A stretch of DNA of 64,000 bases, from assembly GCA_041695085.1 (NCBI GenBank), contig JBGFRO010000049.1, forward strand, positions 62,001 through 126,000, in the 5' to 3' direction. The notes beneath the pieces were generated by a model, which saw only the letters and a program-made list of their open reading frames with translations, was not told the origin of the DNA and did not search any database. Positions 8,001-16,857 of the stretch are shown here, in pieces (position 1 is the stretch's first letter; each line of letters begins with the position of its first letter). The position numbers were made by a program, and so were the translations under genes. This stretch comes from DYFT01 sp041695085 (GTDB lineage Bacteria; Bacteroidota; Ignavibacteria; UBA10030).

Positions 8001-9606
8001 TCCGCTCATCGCACGATTGCGGAAAGCCGTGCCGGGCATTTCGCTCATTTCGCCTCCACCACATCACGATATTTACAGCATCGAAGACCTTGCCCAGCTT
8101 ATCTACGATCTGAAGCAGGCAAATCCCCGTGCGCGTGTCTGCGTCAAACTCGTATCCGAAGCAGGAGTGGGAACGATTGCCGCCGGTGTTGCGAAGGCGT
8201 ATGCAGACGTCATCCTCATCAGCGGCCACGAAGGAGGCACAGGCGCCTCGCCGTTGAGTTCCATTAAGAACGCCGGTGCGCCGTGGGAGTTAGGTATTGC
8301 CGAGGCCCAACAAGTGCTCGTGCTCAACGGATTGCGCGAACGCGTGACCCTCCGTGTCGATGGCGGATTAAAGACGGGGAGAGATATCGTTATCGCAGCG
8401 CTCTTGGGGGCTGAAGAATACAATTTTGGAACAGCCGCGCTCATCGCGCTCGGCTGCCGCTACGTCCGACAATGCCACCTGAACACCTGTCCCGTCGGCA
8501 TCGCAACGCAGGACGAAGAATTGCGCGGACGGTTCGACGGAACGCCGGAGATGATCATCAACTACTTCAATGCGGTCGCATCGGACGTGCGTTCCATTCT
8601 GGCGGAATTGGGATTTCGCTCGCTGCAAGAGGTCATCGGACGTACCGACCTTCTGAAGCAGCGCGTCATCGTCGATCACGCAAAAGCGAACACCGTCGAT
8701 CTTTCCAAGCTGCTTGCGCGGCGCGACTATGAACGCGATCAACGACTCCGCGTGTGGCACAGAAACGATAAGCCGGGGCAGCCGCTCGACGACATCATTC
8801 TGCAAGATGTGAAAGAAGCGATCCGCAACGGCAGTCCGATGACCCGGTCTTACAAAATTCGCAATACCAACCGTTCGGTCGGCACGAAACTTTCGGGTGA
8901 AATCGCATATCTGTACGGAGATCGCGGCTTGCCCGAACATTCCATCCAGTTGCGCTTTACGGGAAGCGCCGGCCAAAGTTTCGGCGCGTTTCTCGTTGCC
9001 GGTGTGCGAATGGTCTTGGTGGGTGAAGCGAATGACTACGTGGGGAAAGGTTTAAGCGGCGGCGAGATCATCATCGCCCCTCCAACGAATCGCGTGAACT
9101 CTGCTCAGGAAGTGATTATCGGCAACACTGTTCTTTACGGCGCAACAGCAGGAGCCCTTTTTGCGAGCGGGAGAGCCGGCGAGCGGTTGTGTGTGCGGAA
9201 CAGCGGAGCTCTCGCCGTCGTGGAAGGAGCCGGAGACCACGCCTGCGAATATATGACGAACGGAACAGTCGTCATTCTTGGAACGACGGGACGCAATTTT
9301 GGTGCCGGGATGACGGGTGGGATCGCATTTGTCCTCGATCTGCTAGGCGATTTCCAAAAGCGATACAATCGGGATTCCATTACCATCCGTCGCGTTGAGG
9401 ATGGCGAGGAAACGCGGTTGCTGCAATCTCTCATTCATCGTCACATGGAGTTAACCGGCAGTGTGCGGGCACAGGAGGTGCTCATGAATTGGGGGACGTT
9501 TGGATCCCTGTTCTGGCGAATTACGCCGGCGGTTCAGCCGATGATCGAAGAAAAGAAATCTCATCGAGCGCGCCGTGCAAGCGGTGAGACCGCCGCAAAA
9601 GTTTAA
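5095..9606 (+). CDS. gltB: Glutamate synthase, large subunit
   Basis: 1503 residues. It transfers the amide of glutamine to 2-oxoglutarate. The N-terminal class-II glutaminase starts after a short propeptide with the nucleophile C19 (HDACGVGF). The central and FMN-binding domains include GGKSNSGEGGEDPARF. The 3Fe-4S cysteines are C1121, C1127 and C1132 (CRYVRQCHLNTCPVG). The C-terminal glycine-rich GXGXG domain follows. No gltD small subunit is next to it, so either the partner is elsewhere or electrons come from ferredoxin; the sequence alone does not decide. It lies 24 bases after ilvN and 55 bases before ilvC. This is an unusual place for gltB, and it fits the role of glutamate as amino donor for the branched-chain transaminase. 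Confidence 0.96.
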   Translation: MIPHLTYPLYDARFEHDACGVGFVAHTSGKRSHKTVRMGIQSVCNLTHRGAVGGDTQTGDGAGILTQLPRRFFLLEEPRLGWRLDHESELGVGMLFMPRGDEDAYALCRALIEYVITTKGLGLLGWRDVPVDQSVIGDSSALTAPRIQQVFVKKPKHFSEAEFERTLYLTRKEIEKHSLKTNVRGFYICSFSSRTIVYKGLMIATELDRFFSDLKNEAFESAFTIYHQRYSTNTFPTWGLAQPFRMLAHNGEINTIQGNRVWTQAREAEMGADCWGENIKHLKPLLQPGGSDSAHLDNALEALTLSGRSILHSMMMLIPEAWRARDDIDEQVQTFYEYNECFSEPWDGPAAVVFSDGNFVGATLDRNGLRPARYKITSDGYVVLGSEVGAFELDEALVVEKGRLGPGQMIVVDCAEGTLLRDLEIKNAVARRKPYPAWVQSQLRKIASRRPDDFSSDIGLSTEQLIRSQLCFGYTADEISMLMKPMAEDGKEAVGSMGDDAPIAVLSKLPKLLPSYFRQQFAQVTNPPIDPIRERLVMSLTSKLGYRKNWFAETPEHARQVELESPIITDRQLHELCSFEERDLQPVVLSALFDPSQGATGLEQALHALCFAAERGADEGRFLLVLSDRGIDATRAPIPILLAVGAVHNHLLRVNKRLKVSVVAETGEPRDVHHFATLIGYGANAVCPYLAFASIKAMIAARPDGLAAEQACENFAKSVEAGILKVMSKMGISLLGSYRGAQIFEALGISEEVVERYFTGTPTRIGGIGLREIAQEALARHARAFQSPVPELSDEGVYRFRKNGERHAWSPEALRAVQWFRTSADQIEIRHLQKALDDTAPIGIKDLLEFRKVRSPISLDEVESIEEIRKRFTTAAMSLGALSPEAHEALAVAMNRIGGKSNSGEGGEDPARFRPLPNGDSANSAIKQVASARFGVTIEYLASAKELEIKMAQGSKPGEGGQIPANKVSPLIARLRKAVPGISLISPPPHHDIYSIEDLAQLIYDLKQANPRARVCVKLVSEAGVGTIAAGVAKAYADVILISGHEGGTGASPLSSIKNAGAPWELGIAEAQQVLVLNGLRERVTLRVDGGLKTGRDIVIAALLGAEEYNFGTAALIALGCRYVRQCHLNTCPVGIATQDEELRGRFDGTPEMIINYFNAVASDVRSILAELGFRSLQEVIGRTDLLKQRVIVDHAKANTVDLSKLLARRDYERDQRLRVWHRNDKPGQPLDDIILQDVKEAIRNGSPMTRSYKIRNTNRSVGTKLSGEIAYLYGDRGLPEHSIQLRFTGSAGQSFGAFLVAGVRMVLVGEANDYVGKGLSGGEIIIAPPTNRVNSAQEVIIGNTVLYGATAGALFASGRAGERLCVRNSGALAVVEGAGDHACEYMTNGTVVILGTTGRNFGAGMTGGIAFVLDLLGDFQKRYNRDSITIRRVEDGEETRLLQSLIHRHMELTGSVRAQEVLMNWGTFGSLFWRITPAVQPMIEEKKSHRARRASGETAAKV

Positions 9607-9661
9607 TCAGTATCGCGCCCATCATCATTTGGATCATTCACTCAAAGGAGATCAAACAACA

Positions 9662-10726
9662 ATGGCGGTCATTGATTTTGGTGGGGTCAAAGAAGAGGTT
9701 GTTACGAGAGAAGAGTATCCGCTCTCAAAAGCACAGCAAACGCTTCAGGACGAAGTCGTTGCAATCCTGGGCTACGGGCCGCAAGGACACGGTCAGTCGC
9801 TGAATCTCCGCGATAACGGCATTGACGTGATCATCGGTCAAAGAAAAGGAGGGAAGGGATGGGATGATGCAGTACGGGATGGTTGGGTCGAAGGAAAGGA
9901 TCTCTTCTCGGATCTCGAAGAGACAATTCGCAGGGCGACGGTCGTTCAATACTTGCTCTCCGACGCAGGACAAAAGGCTCAGTGGTCGTTGGTCAAGCGA
10001 AATCTCCGCAAAGGCCAGGCTCTCTGCTTCTCCCACGGTTTCTCCATTGTCTACAAGGAACAGACGGGGGTTCTTCCCCCACCGGACGTCGATGTACTTC
10101 TTGTTGCTCCAAAAGGGGCCGGTCGTACTGTTCGCTCAAACTTTCTTGCGGGGAGCGGCATCAACTCAAGTTTCGCCGTGTATCAGGACGCGACGGGGCG
10201 GGCGCGCGAACGCGCTATCGCCTTGGGGATTGCAGTTGGATCGGGGTATCTGTTTCCCACTACCTTCGAGAAGGAAGTTTTCAGCGACTTGACAGGAGAG
10301 CGCGGGGTCTTGATGGGTGCAATTGCCGGGATTATGAAGGCTCAGTACGACACGCTGCGTGCTATGGGGCACTCACCGAGCGAGGCGTTCAATGAAACCG
10401 TTGAGGAGGCAACGCAGAGTTTGTATCCACTCATCGGAAAGAATGGAATGGATTGGATGTTTGCGTCGTGCAGCACAACGGCCCAGCGGGGCGCGCTCGA
10501 TTGGTCGAAACGCTTTGAAATAGCCGTGAAGCCGTTATTCGAGCTGTTGTACCGGGATGTGCAGGAGGGAATCGAGACCAAGCGCGTTCTCGAAAGTTGT
10601 AGTGCCCCGGATTATCGCGATCAACTCGAGAAAGAATTGGACGAGTGGCGAAATTCGGAAATGTGGAAAGCCGGCGCTGCGGTGCGGGCGCTGCGTCCCG
10701 AAAATTGGAAGAAGGGACAGGACTGA
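9662..10726 (+). CDS. ilvC: Ketol-acid reductoisomerase, class I
   Basis: 354 residues from ATG 9662, which AAAGGAG (9644-9650) precedes; the longer in-frame ORF from 9575 overlaps gltB and has no site. The enzyme isomerises and reduces acetolactate or acetohydroxybutyrate with NAD(P)H and Mg2+. The Rossmann motif reads ILGYGPQGHGQSLNLRDNG (residues 36-53) rather than the common GYGSQGHA. The metal-binding segment FSDLTGERGVLMG and the C-terminal motif CSTTAQRGALDW follow. These variants resemble the Bacteroidota form of the enzyme. The loop after beta-2, IIGQRKGGKGW, is the region that sets NADPH or NADH use. Coenzyme choice is not decided here. Confidence 0.95.
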   Translation: MAVIDFGGVKEEVVTREEYPLSKAQQTLQDEVVAILGYGPQGHGQSLNLRDNGIDVIIGQRKGGKGWDDAVRDGWVEGKDLFSDLEETIRRATVVQYLLSDAGQKAQWSLVKRNLRKGQALCFSHGFSIVYKEQTGVLPPPDVDVLLVAPKGAGRTVRSNFLAGSGINSSFAVYQDATGRARERAIALGIAVGSGYLFPTTFEKEVFSDLTGERGVLMGAIAGIMKAQYDTLRAMGHSPSEAFNETVEEATQSLYPLIGKNGMDWMFASCSTTAQRGALDWSKRFEIAVKPLFELLYRDVQEGIETKRVLESCSAPDYRDQLEKELDEWRNSEMWKAGAAVRALRPENWKKGQD

Positions 10727-10777
10727 CCGAATGCGCAACGTTTGGAAAAGCGATCGAACACACTCTCGGGATTTCTG

Positions 10778-12373
10778 ATGAAACGAATCCAACTCTACGA
10801 CACAACGCTGCGGGATGGTACGCAGGGAGAAGACGTCAGTTTCTCCGTCGAAGACAAGCTCCGCATTGCGCAACGGCTTGATACGTTCGGCCTGGATTAT
10901 ATTGAAGGGGGATGGCCCGGTTCGAATCCGCGTGATCTCGAGTTCTTCCGGCGCGCTCGTCAGTTGAAACTTCATCACGCGAAACTTGCCGCGTTCGGCA
11001 GCACGCGTCGACCTAAGAACAAGGTTGAGGACGATCCGAACATTCTCGCTCTTCTCGATGCCGGGACACCGGTGGTTACCATCTTCGGCAAATCGTGGAT
11101 TCTGCACGTGAAGCAGGCTCTCCAGATCTCGGAGGAGGAGAATCTGGAGATCATTTCGGACTCCGTTGCCTACCTCAAGTCACAAGGCAAGGAGGTCATT
11201 TACGATGCGGAGCACTTCTTTGACGGATTTAAGAGCGATCCTTTCTACGCGTTGCAGACACTCAAGACTGCGGAGACGGCGGGGGCGGAGCTTCTCGTCC
11301 TGTGCGACACGAACGGTGGTACGCTGACGGACGAGTTGGCTGAGATCGTGCGTGAAGTAAAGAAACGCATCCGGAAGAAGATCGGCATTCACACGCATAA
11401 CGACTGCGAGCTTGCTGTCGCCAATACACTCGCGGCGGTTCAGGCAGGAGCCGTTCACGTGCAAGGAACGATCAACGGGTACGGTGAGCGATGCGGTAAC
11501 GCGAATCTCTGCTCCATTATCCCCAACCTTCAACTCAAACTTGGATTCACGTGTATTGAGGGGGAGCAATTGAGGCGTCTCACGGAGCTTTCTCATTTTG
11601 TCAGCGAACTGGCCAATCTCTCTCATCGCAAGCATCTGCCGTTCGTGGGTCAAAGTGCATTTGCACACAAAGGGGGTGTGCACGTGAGCGCGGTGATGAA
11701 AACACCGGCGACCTACGAGCATATCGATCCTGAACAGATCGGCAATCAGCGACGCGTCCTGGTATCCGACCTTTCCGGCAGAAGCAACATCAGCTATAAA
11801 TCGGCTGAGTTGGGCATCGATATCGAACGCGCAGGCGATCGTTTACAGGAAATTGTTGAGGATATCAAGCAGAAGGAGTTCGAGGGGTACCGGTATGAAG
11901 AGGCCGATGGTTCGCTGGAATTGCTCATTCGCCGGCGGTTGAACGATTGGCGGGAGTTCTTTGATCTCGAAGGATTCAAAGTGATTATACATAAGGAGTC
12001 AAAGGAAGAAGAACCGGTCTCCGAAGCGCTTATCAAAGTACGGGTGGGAGAGGAATGTGAGCACACGGCGGCGGAAGGGAACGGTCCGGTCAATGCTCTG
12101 GACCATGCGCTGCGCAAGGCCCTCGAAAAGTTCTACCCGCAACTCAAAGAAATGCATCTTGCCGATTACAAGGTGCGCGTCTTGGATGGACAGGATGGGA
12201 CGGGAGCGAAAGTGCGCGTGCTCATCACATCACGCAGCGGCGATGCGTCTTGGAACACGGTAGGTGTCTCTACCGATATCATCGAGGCAAGCTGGAAAGC
12301 GCTCGTCGATAGCATCTACTACCACCTCTCCCGGAGTGGTGTCGGTAAAGCCGAGGCAGCTGTCACTCGTTAG
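10778..12373 (+). CDS. cimA: (R)-citramalate synthase
   Basis: 531 residues from ATG 10778; the upstream ATG at 10742 adds 12 residues of no homology. CimA condenses pyruvate and acetyl-CoA to citramalate, giving 2-oxobutyrate and isoleucine without threonine deaminase. The family shares the HMGL-like TIM barrel with LeuA: DTTLRDGTQGEDV at residues 8-20, with the metal histidines H205 and H207 in HTHND. The segment YIEGGWPGSNPRD early in the barrel and the length beyond 500 residues, with a C-terminal LeuA-type allosteric domain (about residues 385-525), fit CimA rather than LeuA. A separate leuA lies downstream, which supports the call. Citramalate is then carried on by leuCD and leuB. Confidence 0.92.
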   Translation: MKRIQLYDTTLRDGTQGEDVSFSVEDKLRIAQRLDTFGLDYIEGGWPGSNPRDLEFFRRARQLKLHHAKLAAFGSTRRPKNKVEDDPNILALLDAGTPVVTIFGKSWILHVKQALQISEEENLEIISDSVAYLKSQGKEVIYDAEHFFDGFKSDPFYALQTLKTAETAGAELLVLCDTNGGTLTDELAEIVREVKKRIRKKIGIHTHNDCELAVANTLAAVQAGAVHVQGTINGYGERCGNANLCSIIPNLQLKLGFTCIEGEQLRRLTELSHFVSELANLSHRKHLPFVGQSAFAHKGGVHVSAVMKTPATYEHIDPEQIGNQRRVLVSDLSGRSNISYKSAELGIDIERAGDRLQEIVEDIKQKEFEGYRYEEADGSLELLIRRRLNDWREFFDLEGFKVIIHKESKEEEPVSEALIKVRVGEECEHTAAEGNGPVNALDHALRKALEKFYPQLKEMHLADYKVRVLDGQDGTGAKVRVLITSRSGDASWNTVGVSTDIIEASWKALVDSIYYHLSRSGVGKAEAAVTR

Positions 12374-12421
12374 GTATGTTCAATTTTCAGAAATCATTCT
12401 TTATTCCTTTAAGGTGATCGT

Positions 12422-12667
12422 ATGATGAATTTTGATTCTCAACAAAAAGATTCAACCGAGACGTTGACGCGACTGATTCAGGAAGAATGGGAGGCGATCG
12501 AATCCTACAAATCGAAAGCAATGGGGATCGCTGACCCGTATCTTCAATCGCTGCTGAGGACGTTGGCCGATCTGCGCGCCCGCTCTGTTGCCGAGCTCGA
12601 GTCGCGTATGAATGAGTTGAAGTCGCAGAAAGAAATCACGACACAGATCAATGCAATGTTCTGGTGA
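12422..12667 (+). CDS. Small hypothetical helical protein, 81 residues
   Basis: Not a family I recognise. The protein is acidic to neutral and looks all-helical (LTRLIQEEWEAIESYKSKAM, then YLQSLLRTLADLRARSVAEL), with no signal peptide, no membrane segment and no cysteines. The EE...E...Y spacing recalls short ferritin-like or rubrerythrin-like helices, but the paired metal motifs are not complete. AAGGTG lies just upstream of ATG 12422, and a second ATG follows at 12425. It sits between cimA and the DAHP synthase, co-directional, in what looks like one transcription unit. Confidence 0.65.
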   Translation: MMNFDSQQKDSTETLTRLIQEEWEAIESYKSKAMGIADPYLQSLLRTLADLRARSVAELESRMNELKSQKEITTQINAMFW

Positions 12668-12763
12668 GGTTCCGTTCCCCACAGTATCAGTGGTCGCGCG
12701 AAACCCATAGGGCAGCGAAGTTACGATCTATCAGAGAACAGACAGGACTCATTCCATCGCTCT

Positions 12764-13795
12764 ATGATTATTGTCATGAAATCTGGGGCATCCCAGCGAC
12801 AAATCGAACATGTTTTTGAGAAGGTTCGCGAGCTCGGTTTTCAGGTGCATCCCATCTACGGCGAATTACGCACCGTCATTGCGTGTGTAGGGGATGAACG
12901 GGGCAAATCGCGGCTGCAGGCTCTCGATTCGCTCGACGGCGTTGAAAGCGTCGTCCCGATCCTCAAGCCGTTTAAGCTCGCAAGCAGGGAATGGAAGCAG
13001 GCGAAGACCGAAATACACCTTACGGGCAGCGGCGGGCAAACCTTGACGATCGGCAACAACCACTTCGTCGTGATGGCAGGACCCTGTTCGGTGGAGAGTC
13101 GCGAGCAGATTTTGTTAAGTGCGCGACAGGTTCGGAAAGCGGGGGCAACCGTGCTGCGCGGCGGTGCGTTCAAACCGCGCACTTCGCCGTATAGCTTTCA
13201 GGGATTGGAAGAAGAGGGATTGAAACTACTTGCCGAGGCGCGCCAGCAGACGGGACTCTTCATCATCACCGAAGTGATCACGCCGTCCGATGTTGGTCTC
13301 GTAGCACAGTATGCGGATATCCTCCAGATTGGTGCGCGCAACATGCAGAACTTCGCGCTTCTGAAGGAAGTGGGCAAGGTTCGGAAACCTGTGTTGCTCA
13401 AGCGGGGAATGTCGAATACCCTTAAAGAACTGTTGATGTCGGCTGAATACATCATGTCACAAGGCAACTATGAAGTGATCCTTTGTGAACGCGGAATTCG
13501 CACGTTTGAGGACTATACGCGAAACACATGCGACCTTTCTGCGGTGCCTGCATTGAAGGAACTGAGTCATCTTCCCGTTATTGTGGATCCAAGCCACGGA
13601 ACAGGCGTGCGAAGTCTCGTGACGCCGATCGCCAAAGCAGCCGTGGTTGTTGGTGCGGACGGGCTCATCGTCGAAGTGCACCCAAATCCCGAAGAGGCGT
13701 TCTCCGATGGGGCGCAATCGCTTTTGCCCGAACAGTTTGAAACGATGATGGACTGGATCCGAAAACTTGTTGAGATTGAAGGAAAACAATTGTAA
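12764..13795 (+). CDS. aroF: 3-deoxy-D-arabino-heptulosonate-7-phosphate synthase, type I-beta
   Basis: 343 residues. It condenses phosphoenolpyruvate and erythrose-4-phosphate as the first step of aromatic amino acid synthesis. Residues 1-70 form a ferredoxin-like (ACT-like) regulatory domain, as in the Thermotoga-type enzyme. The barrel then shows the metal cysteine C108 in AGPCSVES, the PEP-binding stretch GGAFKPRTSPYSFQG, IGARNMQN, LKRGMSNTLKE, VDPSHGTG and VEVHPNPEEAFSDGAQSL. No chorismate mutase domain is attached. The gene is embedded in a branched-chain cluster, 14 bases before leuA, which hints at joint control of pyruvate- and PEP-derived amino acids. Confidence 0.94.
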   Translation: MIIVMKSGASQRQIEHVFEKVRELGFQVHPIYGELRTVIACVGDERGKSRLQALDSLDGVESVVPILKPFKLASREWKQAKTEIHLTGSGGQTLTIGNNHFVVMAGPCSVESREQILLSARQVRKAGATVLRGGAFKPRTSPYSFQGLEEEGLKLLAEARQQTGLFIITEVITPSDVGLVAQYADILQIGARNMQNFALLKEVGKVRKPVLLKRGMSNTLKELLMSAEYIMSQGNYEVILCERGIRTFEDYTRNTCDLSAVPALKELSHLPVIVDPSHGTGVRSLVTPIAKAAVVVGADGLIVEVHPNPEEAFSDGAQSLLPEQFETMMDWIRKLVEIEGKQL

Positions 13796-13809
13796 GGAGA
13801 GCAATCGAC

Positions 13810-15372
13810 ATGGAGCAACGCGTTTTCATTTTTGACACGACGCTCAGGGATGGCGAGCAGTCACCGGGATGCAGTATGAACCTTGAGGAGAAGGTTCGGA
13901 TGGCCCGCCAGCTTGAGCAACTGCAGGTGGATGTGATCGAGGCAGGGTTTCCGATTGCATCGGCTGGGGATTACGAGGCGGTGCGGTTCATTGCAAAGAC
14001 CGTCGAGCATTCAACGGTGGCGGCGCTCGCACGAGCTGTTACGGCGGACATTGACCGTGCGTGGGATGCCATTCAGTACGCGAAGAAGCCGCGCATTCAC
14101 ACCTTTATCGCAACGTCGGATATTCATCTCACGCACAAATTGAAAAAAACGCGTGAACAGGTTCTCGCCGACGCTGTTGCGGCGGTGAAGTACGCACGCT
14201 CGCTCTGCGAGGAGGTTGAATTCTCCTGCGAAGATGCCTCGCGAAGCGACCTTGATTTTCTCTGTCAGATCGTCGCTGCTGCCATCGACGCGGGGGCTTG
14301 CATTATCAACCTTCCCGATACGGTTGGGTACGCCGTTCCGGACGAGTACGGCTTGATATTTCGGGTAATTAGGGAGCGGGTTTCGCAAGCGTCATCCGTT
14401 GTGCTGAGCGCGCATTGTCATAATGATCTTGGTCTTGCCGTCGCCAACTCCCTCGCCGCCATCCAGAATGGTGCGCGCCAGGTCGAATGCACCATCAACG
14501 GCATCGGTGAACGAGCAGGGAACGCAGCTCTCGAAGAAATCGTGATGGCACTCAAGACGCGCAAAGAAAAACTTGGTGTCATCACCAACGTTAACACGGA
14601 AGAGATCTACAAATCGAGTAAACTCCTGAGTAGTCTGACGGGTATGCTGGTTCAGCGGAACAAAGCCGTGGTGGGAGCCAACGCGTTTGCACACGAGGCC
14701 GGGATTCATCAGGATGGATTGTTGAAAAGTCCCATCACCTATGAGATCATGACGCCGCAATCCGTAGGAATTCGGCACAGCACGCTTGTCCTGGGGAAGC
14801 ATTCGGGTCGGCATGCGCTCAGGCAACGGTACACGGAGTTGGGATATGAGTTGAGCGGCGAAGAGCTTGAACGGGCCTATCAGGTATTTTGTTCTATCGC
14901 AGATCAAAAGAAAGAAATCTTCGATGAAGATTTGATTGCCATCATCGAAGACCGAGTGGGCGATGTGGATGATTACTATCAACTTGAGAATATACAGGTG
15001 AGCAGCGGAACGAACATCCGACCGACCGCAACGATTGAATTGAGATTGGGCGATCAGCGATTTGTGGACTCGGCGACCGGCGACGGCCCGGTCGATGCTG
15101 CGTACAAGGCCATCGAGCGTATTACCAACGTCGTCGGTAAGTTGACTGAGTACTCCATCAAGTCCGTTAGCCTCGGTCGCGATGCAATCGGTGAGGTCTT
15201 TGTGAGGGCGGAATTTGATGGACTGCTGTTCAACGGTCGGGCGGTGAGTACCGACATCATTACAGGCAGCGCCAAAGCGTACCTCGAAGCGCTTAATCGC
15301 TTCCTTGCAGCCAAGAAGCGCAAATCGTTTCAACAAAAAGAGGAGTTGAAGGAAGCTTCTGTGGCGGTATAG
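13810..15372 (+). CDS. leuA: 2-isopropylmalate synthase
   Basis: 520 residues. It condenses 2-oxoisovalerate with acetyl-CoA, the first committed step to leucine. The catalytic barrel begins FDTTLRDGEQSPG with metal residue D9 and continues with the metal histidines in SAHCHNDLGLA. The linker segment HEAGIHQDG is typical of LeuA. The C-terminal domain (about residues 390-500) carries the leucine-binding allosteric fold, with GDGPVDAAYKAI. AAGGAG at 13796-13801 precedes ATG 13810. It is distinct from cimA at 10778, which shares the barrel. Confidence 0.96.
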   Translation: MEQRVFIFDTTLRDGEQSPGCSMNLEEKVRMARQLEQLQVDVIEAGFPIASAGDYEAVRFIAKTVEHSTVAALARAVTADIDRAWDAIQYAKKPRIHTFIATSDIHLTHKLKKTREQVLADAVAAVKYARSLCEEVEFSCEDASRSDLDFLCQIVAAAIDAGACIINLPDTVGYAVPDEYGLIFRVIRERVSQASSVVLSAHCHNDLGLAVANSLAAIQNGARQVECTINGIGERAGNAALEEIVMALKTRKEKLGVITNVNTEEIYKSSKLLSSLTGMLVQRNKAVVGANAFAHEAGIHQDGLLKSPITYEIMTPQSVGIRHSTLVLGKHSGRHALRQRYTELGYELSGEELERAYQVFCSIADQKKEIFDEDLIAIIEDRVGDVDDYYQLENIQVSSGTNIRPTATIELRLGDQRFVDSATGDGPVDAAYKAIERITNVVGKLTEYSIKSVSLGRDAIGEVFVRAEFDGLLFNGRAVSTDIITGSAKAYLEALNRFLAAKKRKSFQQKEELKEASVAV

Positions 15373-15439
15373 CTGTACGGTACTCATGGTGATCAGCGCC
15401 GAAGTGGAACAAGGTAATAAAGTTAAGTAAGCGAACGGA

Positions 15440-16852
15440 ATGACAAAGCCGCGAACGATTATCGACAAAGTGTGGGATGCACATGTGGTTGTGCAGGAAC
15501 CGGACTGTCCGGCTGTCCTGTACATCGATCTCCATCTCATTCACGAAGTAACTTCACCTCAGGCGTTTGAGGGACTTCGTCAACGTGGTTTGAGGGTGAG
15601 ACGACCGGATAAAACGGTCGCCACGATGGATCACAGCATTCCGACTCATGACCCCTCATTGCCGATTGCCGATGCCCAAGCCGCCCGACAAATCGCTCAG
15701 CTTGAGAAGAATGCAGCGGAATTTGGACTGAGATTGTATGGGATGGAGAGCCCCAACCGTGGCATCGTGCATGTCATCGGACCCGAGCTTGGCCTGACGC
15801 AACCGGGGATGACAATCGTTTGCGGTGACAGTCACACCTCCACACATGGTGCGCTTGGCGCGTTGGCGTTCGGTATCGGCACAAGTGAAGTAGAACACGT
15901 GTTGGCGACGCAGTGTCTCCTTCAACGAAAACCGAAGACGTACGAAGTTCGAATCGATGGCCGCTTGTCTCCCGGCGTAACTGCAAAAGACATCATCCTT
16001 GCGCTGCTTGCAAAGATTGGGGTGGGAGGTGGGACTGGTCACGTTTTTGAATACACGGGAGGCGCCATCCGAGCCTTGTCGATGGAAGAACGAATGACGA
16101 TCTGCAACATGTCCATTGAAGGGGGCGCGCGTGCAGGGATGATTGCTCCCGACGACCACACGTTCGAATATCTCTCCGGTCGCGAGTTCGCCCCGAAGGG
16201 CAAGGCCTGGGATGAAAGTGTGCAGCGTTGGAAAGCCCTTGCAACCGACGAAGGCGCACATTACGATCAGTCGATCTCTCTCGATGCCTCGGCGCTCCAG
16301 CCGATGATCACCTTTGGAACAAATCCCGGCATGGGCATGCCGATCACGTCGCGTGTGCCAGATCCGGAAGGTGTTGGAGATCCCTCCCAAAAGCTTGCTC
16401 TTGAAAAGGCCTTGCGCTATATGGGTTTGCAACCCGGTCAATCGTTGCTCGGGAAGCAAATCGACGTCGTGTTCATCGGCAGTTGTACGAATTCTCGTCT
16501 GAGTGACCTTCGCGTGGCGGCAACATTGATGAAAGGACGGAAGGTTGCTCCCCATGTACGGATGCTGGTTGTTCCCGGCTCGCAAGAGGTCAAGCGACAG
16601 GCTGAAGCTGAAGGTCTGCATACGATCTTTCAAGAAGCGGGAGCCGAATGGCGCGAGTCCGGTTGCTCCATGTGCATCGCGATGAACGGCGACCAATTAT
16701 CTCCCGGTCAATACGCCGTCTCCACGAGCAATCGGAACTTCGAAGGGCGGCAAGGGAAAGGAGGGCGGACGTTCCTTGCCTCGCCGCTCACAGCGGCTGC
16801 CGCTGCCGTTACGGGAGTCATTACCGACGTCAGAGCACTTCTGAAGGATTGA
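15440..16852 (+). CDS. leuC: 3-isopropylmalate dehydratase, large subunit
   Basis: 470 residues. With LeuD it isomerises 2- to 3-isopropylmalate, and probably also citramalate to 3-methylmalate in the CimA route. The three 4Fe-4S cysteines are C349 (IGSCTNSR) and C409 with C412 (GCSMCIAMN). Other aconitase-family motifs include GDSHTSTHGALG and PDDHTFEY. The protein ends five bases before leuD, and the likely ribosome site for leuD (GAAGGA) lies inside its last codons, as expected for coupled subunits. Confidence 0.96.
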   Translation: MTKPRTIIDKVWDAHVVVQEPDCPAVLYIDLHLIHEVTSPQAFEGLRQRGLRVRRPDKTVATMDHSIPTHDPSLPIADAQAARQIAQLEKNAAEFGLRLYGMESPNRGIVHVIGPELGLTQPGMTIVCGDSHTSTHGALGALAFGIGTSEVEHVLATQCLLQRKPKTYEVRIDGRLSPGVTAKDIILALLAKIGVGGGTGHVFEYTGGAIRALSMEERMTICNMSIEGGARAGMIAPDDHTFEYLSGREFAPKGKAWDESVQRWKALATDEGAHYDQSISLDASALQPMITFGTNPGMGMPITSRVPDPEGVGDPSQKLALEKALRYMGLQPGQSLLGKQIDVVFIGSCTNSRLSDLRVAATLMKGRKVAPHVRMLVVPGSQEVKRQAEAEGLHTIFQEAGAEWRESGCSMCIAMNGDQLSPGQYAVSTSNRNFEGRQGKGGRTFLASPLTAAAAAVTGVITDVRALLKD

Positions 16853-16857
16853 TCAAT

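Noticed and set aside
15388..15432. 14-codon ORF before leuC as a Leu leader
   Set aside because: It has no Leu codons beyond chance and no hairpin, so it is not a leader.
14392..15540. 382-codon minus-strand ORF across leuA
   Set aside because: It lies wholly on a clear leuA gene in the opposite strand. Long antisense ORFs of this kind are common in genomes of this composition, and its translation has no domain.
15656..16696. 346-codon minus-strand ORF across leuC
   Set aside because: Shadow of leuC; no domain, and the plus-strand gene has all Fe-S motifs.
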